Under the pieces are notes generated by a model. That model saw only the letters and a program-made list of their open reading frames with translations, had not been told where the DNA came from and did no database searches. Shown here in pieces: positions 1 to 4,462 of a stretch of DNA of 6,215 nt. This DNA comes from Patescibacteria group bacterium (GTDB lineage Bacteria > Patescibacteriota > Minisyncoccia > Phycocordibacterales > UBA12079): contig JAHIOZ010000129.1 of the NCBI GenBank assembly GCA_018894995.1, forward strand, positions 1 through 6,215, given 5' to 3'. Each line of letters begins with the position of its first letter. Within the stretch, counting starts at the first letter, position 1. A program made the translations under genes and the position numbers.

Positions 1-53
1 TCTTTAGTTTAAAATCAAATTTGTTTAAAATATGGAAGTAAAGCTTTTCTGTG

Positions 54-82
54 GACGAATTTTGCCTTTGGCAAAATTCGTC
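54..82. repeat. Palindromic repeat, compact form, downstream of pheT
   Basis: Perfect inverted repeat: GACGAATTTTGCC (54-66), loop TTT, GGCAAAATTCGTC (70-82). It lies 34 nt past the pheT stop. On the minus strand no T tract follows, so it is not a standard terminator. The same 13-bp arms recur at 4271-4299. Confidence 0.9.
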
Positions 83-87
83 TGTCG

Positions 88-108
88 TAGCTATCGGCTA
101 TTAGCTTC
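88..108. repeat. Heptamer tandem repeat downstream of pheT (3 copies)
   Basis: Units TAGCTAT, CGGCTAT, TAGCTTC, sharing the GCTAT-type core with the tract at 3336-3370. It sits between the pheT stop and the palindrome at 54-82. Confidence 0.65.
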
Positions 109-115
109 TTCAAGA

Positions 116-2596
116 CTATCTGACTTCCCAACCCCTACCACTCATCTGTTCTGTAATTCTTTCCATAATCTCGCTTACTTCTTTGTCTGTCAATGTTCTC
201 TCGTGTGATTGAAACACCAAACTAAAAGCATAAGAAATTTTCTTTGTTCCGTCTTCAAAGATTTTTTCAAATACATCAAACAAACTTGTTCGAACGAGTA
301 GCTCTCCTCCGTTTTCTTTTATTATATTTAACACGTCTTGCTCGGTAATTCCTTCCATTGTCCACACAGCAATGTCTCGCAACATAAACGGATAAGCCGA
401 GATTTTTTGGAATTTAATTTTTCTGTCATCGTTTATTAAGACATCATCATAACTTTCCGGCTCGGGAAGTTTTTTTACTAATTCATCAAGATTGATTTCA
501 AAAATTTCTTCACTTGGAACTCCGAGTTCCAAGTTCATTTCTTGAGAAATTTTTTCAAGAGCTTCTGTCATCGCTTCCTTTTCAACTATCACTTTTTGTT
601 TTTTCCCTTTGGTTGACTGAATTCCCAAAGACAATGCAGTATATTCCCCATCAACAGATGGAAATACTTTTCCAATTTCAAACAATTTAATTTTATCAAG
701 CCCAAGCAACGGAGCATTTTTTGCGTTGAATTCCAATCTGTCACACAAACCGTCAGAAAGGTTTGTTCGCATAAAATCACGGTTGCTTGCCAAAGGATTT
801 TCCAATTCCACATTTCCTTTATCAACCAGCGAATAATTGTAAACTTCGTTAAAACCTAAATCGATTAAAATTTTTCTGATTTTATTTGTGTAGTAAAAAG
901 TTTTGTTTATTTTTGAATCAACCTCTTTCCCTTGCCCGACCGTAGGTTCAGGGTCAACAGAAATTGATTGAATATTTTTAAATCCGTAAATTCTCCCAAT
1001 TTCTTCAACCAAATCTTGTTTGGTTCTTAAATCCAGTCTTTCAACAGGAGCAGTTACAACAAACCGCTCGTCGTTATCTACGTATATCTGCGCTTGCCCC
1101 GTTAAACCTTTAACTGGGGTCTTATCTGCTTTTATCTGCGATTCTATAATTCTTCTGTAACCAACAATATTTTGAAATTGTTTAGCTTCACTCAAATCTG
1201 AAATTTCAGTTCCTTTTTCATTGTAACGCGAAGCATGAATTACTTTGTTATCGCCCAAATACAAACCAACATGGTCAATCCCCTCTTTTACTTCAACCCC
1301 AGGCAAAAACTCAACCGATTTGTAATGTATTTTTCCTTCGCCTGTATTGGAAAAAACCAAATCCCCCGCTTTCAAATCTGACTTGGAAACCGGGTTTCCA
1401 AATAGATACTGATCAACGGAAATTCTCGGGATAGCTACGCCCGCTTGGGCAAACAAATATGAAACAAAAGATGAGCAATCAAATTTGTTTGGTGCATCGT
1501 AAATAATACTGGCTCCGCTTTCATAAGGAATGCCCGCCAAACTCGGCGCCAATTCCAAAACTTTCTCCAGAGGCCTTGCCTCTGTAAATTCAAAATTCAA
1601 TTTATTCAAAATATTTTTTACCTCATCTTTTGAAATATTTATTCCCAAAATTTTATTTACATCTTCTGTTGTAAAGCCAACTTTATACAAAGCGGGTTTC
1701 CGCGGATAAATGTCTGTTTTTGCGGAGAATTTTGCTTGCCCGTGCGGAGCATTAAAGTCACTGGCAATTTCTTTTATCAAAGTCACCAACTCACTCATTC
1801 CAACTTCCGCTAACTCAGGGCTGATTTCATTTTCAAATCTCTTTGAAGAATCTGTCAAAATAGCAAAACCACGAGCGGTTTTTCTCACGATAACCGGTTT
1901 AAAATTGGCGGCTTCCAAAACAAGATTTTTTGTATTCTCATCAACTTCCGCTTTTTTTCCACCTTTCACTCCGGCAATCGCCAAAGGAGATTTTTCATCG
2001 TCAATAATTAAATTGCTTTCCCCCAACTCAACTTCTTTGTTGTCCAAAGTGGTGATTTTTTCGCCATTTTTTGCCCACCTTACAATAATTTGCTCCCCAT
2101 CCAATTTATCTTTATCAAAAGCATGCAAAGGTTGACCGGTGGAGAACATCACATAATTTGTTGCATCAACAATATTGTTAATTGATTTTTGTCCGATAGC
2201 TTCCAAACTTTCTTTTAACCAATCCGGTGAGGAACCAACCTTTACTCCTTCAACCACGACTGCAATATAACGACGGCAAGCATCAGAATCTTCAACTTTT
2301 ACGCCAAAAGGTTTCGTATCTTCTGAAATTTCAAATTCTTTATTTTCTAACTCTTTTAATTTCAAACCTGTTAAGGATGCAATCTCTTTTGCCATTCCAT
2401 AATGCGACAAACAATCGTGAGCTCGATTTGGCAAAACATCAATATCAAAAATCGTGTCTTTCTTTCCGTTTGAAAGCGTAATTTCCTCAACTTTTTCCAC
2501 TTCAAAAGAGTGAGTCATTATTAAATCAGAAAGCTCCTGCGGATTAGGCAATTCTTTCTCAAAATATTTTTGTAACCAGTTGTAAGATAAAATCAT
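116..2596 (-). CDS. pheT: Phenylalanine--tRNA ligase beta subunit with an inserted NlpC/P60 domain
   Basis: Beta chain of cytosolic PheRS, which charges tRNA-Phe and edits mischarged Tyr-tRNA-Phe. Seen in the 826-aa product: a short N-terminal segment (1-50) runs straight into the DIDVLPNRAHDCLSHYG stretch, so the roughly 110-aa OB-fold tRNA-binding domain of E. coli PheT is absent. Then come a B3/B4 editing domain (about 105-275, with DATNYVM and PLHAFD, His158 aligning with an editing-pocket His), the first half of B5 (302-340), an NlpC/P60 insert (about 341-507), the second half of B5 (508-540, with DLVEEIGRIYGF), the catalytic-like core (about 560-700) and a C-terminal FDX-ACB anticodon-binding domain (about 733-826, with PFMLRDIAVW). 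Without the insert it would be about 660 aa. No Shine-Dalgarno precedes the ATG; a five-copy heptamer tract lies just upstream. It is separated from pheS by the NYN gene. The PheT identity is near certain; what the insert does is unknown. Confidence 0.97.
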   Translation of the reverse strand: MILSYNWLQKYFEKELPNPQELSDLIMTHSFEVEKVEEITLSNGKKDTIFDIDVLPNRAHDCLSHYGMAKEIASLTGLKLKELENKEFEISEDTKPFGVKVEDSDACRRYIAVVVEGVKVGSSPDWLKESLEAIGQKSINNIVDATNYVMFSTGQPLHAFDKDKLDGEQIIVRWAKNGEKITTLDNKEVELGESNLIIDDEKSPLAIAGVKGGKKAEVDENTKNLVLEAANFKPVIVRKTARGFAILTDSSKRFENEISPELAEVGMSELVTLIKEIASDFNAPHGQAKFSAKTDIYPRKPALYKVGFTTEDVNKILGINISKDEVKNILNKLNFEFTEARPLEKVLELAPSLAGIPYESGASIIYDAPNKFDCSSFVSYLFAQAGVAIPRISVDQYLFGNPVSKSDLKAGDLVFSNTGEGKIHYKSVEFLPGVEVKEGIDHVGLYLGDNKVIHASRYNEKGTEISDLSEAKQFQNIVGYRRIIESQIKADKTPVKGLTGQAQIYVDNDERFVVTAPVERLDLRTKQDLVEEIGRIYGFKNIQSISVDPEPTVGQGKEVDSKINKTFYYTNKIRKILIDLGFNEVYNYSLVDKGNVELENPLASNRDFMRTNLSDGLCDRLEFNAKNAPLLGLDKIKLFEIGKVFPSVDGEYTALSLGIQSTKGKKQKVIVEKEAMTEALEKISQEMNLELGVPSEEIFEINLDELVKKLPEPESYDDVLINDDRKIKFQKISAYPFMLRDIAVWTMEGITEQDVLNIIKENGGELLVRTSLFDVFEKIFEDGTKKISYAFSLVFQSHERTLTDKEVSEIMERITEQMSGRGWEVR
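512..534. repeat. Palindrome in the pheT coding sequence
   Basis: Perfect arms ACTTGGAACT (512-521) and AGTTCCAAGT (525-534) around CCG, encoding NLELGVPS (residues 688-695). It falls in the variable stretch between the catalytic-like core and the FDX-ACB domain. Confidence 0.6.
1085..1140. repeat. In-frame palindromic element inside pheT, flanked by 8-bp direct repeats
   Basis: TGCCCCGTTAAAC (1095-1107) and TTTAACTGGGGT (1109-1120) form a palindrome separated by one base. The same two half-sites, with a 6-bp gap, occur in intergenic DNA at 4317-4329 and 4336-4347. An 8-mer, TATCTGCG, flanks it at 1085-1092 and 1133-1140, exactly 48 bp apart. It is translated as part of KTPVKGLTGQ (residues 492-501), between the NlpC/P60 domain and the return to B5. 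Confidence 0.75.
1145..1564 (-). other. NlpC/P60 cysteine-peptidase domain embedded in PheT (residues about 345-484)
   Basis: The inserted segment follows the NlpC/P60 pattern from end to end. It has an AGIPYESGA lead-in, the nucleophile motif FDCSSFVSYLF (Cys374), the IPRISVDQ stretch, LKAGDLVF, the DHVGLYLGD strand with His442, and VIHAS with His454. The 12-residue spacing of the two histidines matches the Cys-His-His arrangement of E. coli Spr/MepS. All three catalytic positions are therefore present and the domain looks active rather than decayed. Family members normally cleave peptidoglycan peptides outside the membrane. Here there is no signal peptide and the host protein is cytosolic, so the substrate is unknown. 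The insertion point corresponds to the hairpin loop in B5 between the CEVTEG-like and WQAVAP-like strands of E. coli PheT, a place where B5 can still fold. Confidence 0.9.
1383..1401. repeat. Palindrome within the NlpC/P60-encoding segment
   Basis: TTGGAAACC (1383-1391), one central G, GGTTTCCAA (1393-1401), encoding part of FGNPVSKS just before LKAGDLVF. It may be coincidental, since the protein here fits the family's normal alignment. Confidence 0.45.
1568..1584. repeat. Palindrome in pheT at the N-terminal edge of the NlpC/P60 insert
   Basis: CAGAGGC (1568-1574), loop CTT, GCCTCTG (1578-1584); translated as TEARPL (residues 338-343). Arms of 7 bp can occur by chance in a window this size; the position at the domain junction is what makes it notable. 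Confidence 0.5.
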
Positions 2597-2598
2597 GA

Positions 2599-2633
2599 TT
2601 TAGTTTTTAGTTAACAGTTTTTAGTTTTTAGAA
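2599..2633. repeat. Heptamer tandem repeat upstream of pheT (5 copies)
   Basis: Five units in register: TTTAGTT, TTTAGTT, AACAGTT, TTTAGTT, TTTAGAA (plus strand). The tract starts 2 bp from the pheT ATG, so it occupies the place where a ribosome binding site would normally be; none is present. Confidence 0.85.
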
Positions 2634-2687
2634 TTTCTTGTTTTTTAATATTCAACTTTTTTACTTGCTTTTTATTATTATTTTGTT

Positions 2688-2693
2688 ATTATA
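2688..2693 (-). promoter_or_regulatory. Possible pheT -10 element (TATAAT)
   Basis: A perfect TATAAT on the minus strand lies about 90 nt upstream of the pheT start, just after the hairpin that closes the NYN gene. No recognisable -35 is found at 16-18 bp. The DNA here is extremely AT-rich, so chance is a real alternative. If it works, pheT would be transcribed separately from the NYN gene with a leader running through the heptamer tract. Confidence 0.35.
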
Positions 2694-2698
2694 TTAGC

Positions 2699-2755
2699 AT
2701 AACCATGAAGAAGACCCTTGTAGGAGTTAGTTTCTACCGGGGGCTTTTTCTTTTC
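2699..2755 (+). ncRNA. Candidate short plus-strand hairpin RNA
   Basis: Upstream of the hairpin on the plus strand is TTGCTT (2665-2670), a 16-bp spacer and TATTAT (2687-2692), which predicts a start near 2699. The hairpin plus T-rich tail would end the transcript near 2755, giving an RNA of about 55 nt antisense to the last NYN codons. No plus-strand gene precedes the hairpin, so a plus-strand terminator here needs some such transcript. Speculative; AT-rich DNA yields promoter-like matches easily. Confidence 0.25.
2707..2750. terminator. Long imperfect hairpin at the 3' end of the NYN gene
   Basis: Symmetric about 2728.5: 18 of 20 opposed positions pair, counting G-T wobbles, with a TTAG loop at 2727-2730. 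The right arm ends in a T-rich run (CTTTTTCTTTTC, 2744-2755), so read on the plus strand it resembles a rho-independent terminator. On the minus strand it would close the NYN transcript, though its T tract there (TCTTCTTC) is weak. The NYN stop codon is located in the loop. Confidence 0.55.
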
Positions 2756-3230
2756 TCAATAACTCTTTTAAATCTTTAAGGTAAATTATTTTTAGATTCA
2801 TCCTTCTTATTAAAAATGATAATTTTTTAGAAGGAGAAATAACATGGATATTTTTACCTTCATTTTTAGCAAACTCCAACAAACAAGAAAAATCTCCATC
2901 ACTTGATACCAAAGCAATATTGTCCATATCTTTTCTTATAATATCATTAGTTGCATTTAAAACCAGTTCAGCGTCACAATTACCTTTTATCAAACCTTTT
3001 GATTTTAAAGTTTTTTTAAAAATAATTTTGTATCCTATTTTTTCCAATGAATCATACAAACTTTGGTTTTCAGTAACTAGACCCAAAAACAAATAAATTT
3101 TATCTGTTTTAAAATTTTCATATAACCAAATATAAAATTTTTCATAATCAAAAGACCAATCAAAAAATCTTGAAGAGGAGTACAAATTTGCCCCATCAAT
3201 ATAAATTCTAGTTTTGTTATTAATTTCCAT
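2727..3230 (-). CDS. NYN (PIN-like, LabA/DUF88) domain protein, putative RNase
   Basis: The 167-aa product is a single NYN domain. Acidic residues typical of the PIN/NYN metal site are visible: Asp12 in YIDGANLY, Asp86 in KGNCDAELVLNATND (also Asp96), and Asp111/Asp113 in SSDGDFSCLLEF. The C-terminal part continues as the ISPSKKLS...LRRMN-like strand-helix seen in LabA-type proteins. The family is expected to be a metal-dependent ribonuclease acting on RNA in the cytoplasm; the actual target cannot be read from sequence. It lies between pheS and pheT on the same strand, 169 bp after pheS and 130 bp before pheT. No Shine-Dalgarno is seen; a weak TATAAG at 3254-3259 (minus strand) could be a -10. 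Its last codons and stop lie inside a long hairpin: the TAA falls in the loop. The family call is firm, the function is not. Confidence 0.9.
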   Translation of the reverse strand: MEINNKTRIYIDGANLYSSSRFFDWSFDYEKFYIWLYENFKTDKIYLFLGLVTENQSLYDSLEKIGYKIIFKKTLKSKGLIKGNCDAELVLNATNDIIRKDMDNIALVSSDGDFSCLLEFAKNEGKNIHVISPSKKLSFLIRRMNLKIIYLKDLKELLRKEKAPGRN

Positions 3231-3261
3231 TTTTTAATTTTTCTAAATTGTTTCTTATAAA

Positions 3262-3331
3262 GACGAATTTGCGTTTTAAATTATTCCTAAAAATCATTAG
3301 GGTAATTTGGAACAGCGACTCAAAATTCGTC
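3262..3331. repeat. Palindromic repeat, extended nested form, upstream of the NYN gene
   Basis: Outer arms GACGAATTTGC (3262-3272) and CAAAATTCGTC (3321-3331) enclose an imperfect inner stem starting with GTTTTAAATTATTC (3273-3286) and answered by TTAGGGTAATTT (3298-3309). The 14-mer of the inner left arm is identical to that at 6147-6160. It fills much of the pheS/NYN spacer. Confidence 0.75.
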
Positions 3332-3335
3332 CGTC

Positions 3336-3370
3336 GTGCTGTAAGCTGTCGGCTGTCAGCTATCAACTCA
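3336..3370. repeat. Heptamer tandem repeat downstream of pheS (4-5 copies)
   Basis: Units GTGCTGT, AAGCTGT, CGGCTGT, CAGCTAT and a decayed CAACTCA, with core GCTRT at 7-bp period. It directly follows the palindrome at 3262-3331, in the same way that the tract at 88-108 follows the palindrome at 54-82. Confidence 0.8.
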
Positions 3371-3399
3371 CCCCGACACTTCACTTTCTTTTTTTCAAA

Positions 3400-4149
3400 T
3401 CAGAATTGTTCCCCGAATCTCAAATCCCCCGAATACAAAAGTCTCACATCATCAATCCCATACTTCAACATCGCCAATCTTTCCACTCCCATTCCAAAAG
3501 CGAAACCTTGCCACTCGCGCGAATCAATTCCAACTCCGTTTAAAACTTTCGGATTAACCATTCCGGCACCCAACACTTCAATCCAACCGTTGTGTCCGCA
3601 AGCTGGACAACCTGTTCCGTGACATTTGGAACAAATCATATCAATTTCCACCCCTGGCTCAACAAACGGAAAATATCCAGGGCGCAGTCTGATTTGGACA
3701 TCATCGCCAAAAAGTTTTTTCAAAACGGTTTCCAATACTCCTTTTAATTGTGCGAGAGAAACATCTTTCCCCACCATCAAACCTTCCACTTGATGAAATT
3801 GAACTTCGTGAGTCGCGTCAGTGGCTTCGTTGCGAAAAACTTTTCCCGGAGAAACGATTCTGAAAGGCGGTTTGTTTTTTTCCATAAAACGAATTTGCAC
3901 ATCGGAAGTTTGTGTTCGCAAAAGTTTCCGCGCTGACAAAGGTTTCAACCAAAAAGTGTCCTGCATATCTCTGGCGGGATGATCTTTGGGAACATTCAAA
4001 GCGTCAAAATTGTGATATTCATCTTCAATTTCCTGACCCAAAGCCACTTCAAAACCCAAATCCGCAAGAGTGGAAACAATGTCCTGAATTATTCGGGTTA
4101 TGGGATGAGTGTGTTTTTTGTTTTGATTATTTTTATCGTCTTTTTGCAT
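3400..4149 (-). CDS. pheS: Phenylalanine--tRNA ligase alpha subunit, lacking the N-terminal coiled coil
   Basis: Catalytic alpha chain of the PheRS heterotetramer; it makes Phe-AMP and transfers Phe to tRNA-Phe. Class II motifs are clear in the 249 aa: motif 1 region with HPARDMQDTFWL (57-68), motif 2 with FRIVSPGKVFRNEATDATH (96-114), and motif 3 with GFAFGMGVERLAMLKYG (215-231). The C-terminus ends in GEQF, as expected. Cys173, Cys176, Cys181 and Cys184 form a CxxC-x4-CxxC, a probable zinc knuckle known in a subset of bacterial PheS. E. coli PheS is 327 aa; the missing part is the N-terminal antiparallel coiled coil that contacts tRNA. The start is secure: an in-frame TAA (4183-4185) lies 33 nt upstream, with no other start codon between. 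There is no Shine-Dalgarno; a perfect TATAAT sits 9 nt before the ATG. The gene diverges from rel. Confidence 0.97.
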   Translation of the reverse strand: MQKDDKNNQNKKHTHPITRIIQDIVSTLADLGFEVALGQEIEDEYHNFDALNVPKDHPARDMQDTFWLKPLSARKLLRTQTSDVQIRFMEKNKPPFRIVSPGKVFRNEATDATHEVQFHQVEGLMVGKDVSLAQLKGVLETVLKKLFGDDVQIRLRPGYFPFVEPGVEIDMICSKCHGTGCPACGHNGWIEVLGAGMVNPKVLNGVGIDSREWQGFAFGMGVERLAMLKYGIDDVRLLYSGDLRFGEQF

Positions 4150-4158
4150 AACTATCCC

Positions 4159-4164
4159 ATTATA
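4159..4164 (-). promoter_or_regulatory. pheS -10 element (TATAAT)
   Basis: On the minus strand a perfect TATAAT lies 9 nt before the pheS ATG. Transcription would begin about 3 nt before the start codon, giving a nearly leaderless message. No strong -35 is visible: TTTAAA at a 17-bp spacing is weak, and TTGTTT is 20 bp away. Confidence 0.55.
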
Positions 4165-4212
4165 TACTAAAAAACATTTGATTTAAACAATTTGACGACA
4201 AAACAAAAAAAA

Positions 4213-4240
4213 TTTTTAATTTAAAATTTTTAATTTTTAA
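4213..4240. repeat. AT-only heptamer tract (4 copies)
   Basis: Units TTTTTAA, TTTAAAA, TTTTTAA, TTTTTAA in the pheS/rel spacer. Low-complexity AT sequence makes this weaker than the other tracts. Confidence 0.5.
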
Positions 4241-4270
4241 AACAAAAAAGCACAAAGTTAAAATAAAAAC

Positions 4271-4299
4271 GACGAATTTTGCCTTCGGCAAAATTCGTC
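4271..4299. repeat. Palindromic repeat, compact form, between pheS and rel
   Basis: The arms GACGAATTTTGCC (4271-4283) and GGCAAAATTCGTC (4287-4299) are identical to those at 54-82. The loop is TTC, creating the very stable C(UUCG)G tetraloop if transcribed. It is followed by a short GTC microsatellite (to about 4306). Confidence 0.9.
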
Positions 4300-4307
4300 G
4301 TCGTCGT

Positions 4308-4396
4308 TTCCGCGCGTGCCCCGTTAAACATTTTATTTAACTGGGGTGATTCCGCGCGTGCCCCGTTAAACTTGTTTTTTACGGGGACCTTCCGCG
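4308..4396. repeat. Two tandem 40-42-bp units plus a partial third, each with a hairpin
   Basis: A 22-bp block starting TTCCGCGCGTG and ending CCCCGTTAAAC occurs at 4308-4329 and again, identically, at 4350-4371; TTCCGCG restarts at 4390. After each block comes a complementary arm: TTTAACTGGGG (4336-4346) in unit 1 and ACGGGG (4381-4386) in unit 2. Each unit can thus fold as a GC-clamped hairpin. This lies in the 313-bp pheS/rel spacer and is much more GC-rich than its surroundings. Confidence 0.85.
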
Positions 4397-4424
4397 AGAA
4401 ATCAATTTTGAAAAATTGATTTCT
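4397..4424. repeat. Perfect inverted repeat just upstream of the rel promoter
   Basis: Arms AGAAATCAATTTT (4397-4409) and AAAATTGATTTCT (4412-4424) pair perfectly across a 2-bp centre. It abuts the -35 of the rel promoter (4427). It could be an operator, but nothing beyond symmetry and position supports that. Confidence 0.7.
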
Positions 4425-4459
4425 ACTTGATACTTAATACTTGATACTCTATACTTATT
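4425..4459. repeat. Heptamer tandem repeat upstream of rel (5 copies)
   Basis: Five 7-bp units in register: ACTTGAT, ACTTAAT, ACTTGAT, ACTCTAT, ACTTATT. The tract ends 3 bp before the rel ATG and supplies both promoter hexamers. Confidence 0.9.
4427..4455 (+). promoter_or_regulatory. rel promoter, sigma70-like, formed within heptamer repeats
   Basis: TTGATA (4427-4432), a 17-bp spacer and TATACT (4450-4455) each match the consensus at five of six positions. The expected transcription start is around 4462, at or one base before the ATG at 4463, so the mRNA should be leaderless. Both hexamers are drawn from copies of a 7-bp tandem repeat. The assignment rests on motif match and spacing only. 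Confidence 0.7.
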
Positions 4460-4462
4460 TTC

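Noticed and set aside
54..82. Standard rho-independent terminator of pheT
   Set aside because: On the minus strand the stem is followed by CACAGAAAAG, not a T run, and the same palindrome occurs away from gene ends.
1145..1564. Insert in PheT considered as an intein or a homing endonuclease
   Set aside because: No Cys/Ser splice start, no terminal His-Asn-Cys motif and no LAGLIDADG; instead a clean NlpC/P60 pattern is present.
1085..1590. PheT insert as a frameshift or assembly join of two genes
   Set aside because: The frame is open throughout, B5 resumes exactly where it left off, and no internal start or stop accompanies the NlpC/P60 segment. A chimera cannot be fully excluded without reads.
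1710..2135. Plus-strand 141-codon open frame opposite pheT
   Set aside because: Its translation is the low-complexity Ser/Phe/Leu-rich mirror of pheT codons, it matches no family I know, and it lies wholly inside a clearly conserved gene.
2599..2633. Promoter -10 for pheT within its heptamer tract
   Set aside because: At the distance seen for rel, the minus strand reads TAAAAA-like sequence only; no acceptable -10/-35 pair is found, unlike the rel tract.
2706..2780. Plus-strand mini-ORF starting MKKTLVGVSFYRG at the hairpin
   Set aside because: It has an ATG after a promoter-like region but is very short, has no ribosome binding site, and its codons are dictated by the hairpin; a hairpin RNA or terminator explains the sequence better.
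3248..3622. Plus-strand 124-codon open frame across the pheS end and the spacer
   Set aside because: It overlaps pheS in antisense and the repeat-filled spacer, with no recognisable domain; a shadow.
4308..4396. Possible CRISPR array
   Set aside because: Only two full copies, a 40-42-bp period with the 'spacers' completing the hairpins, and no cas genes nearby; a tandem palindromic repeat fits better.
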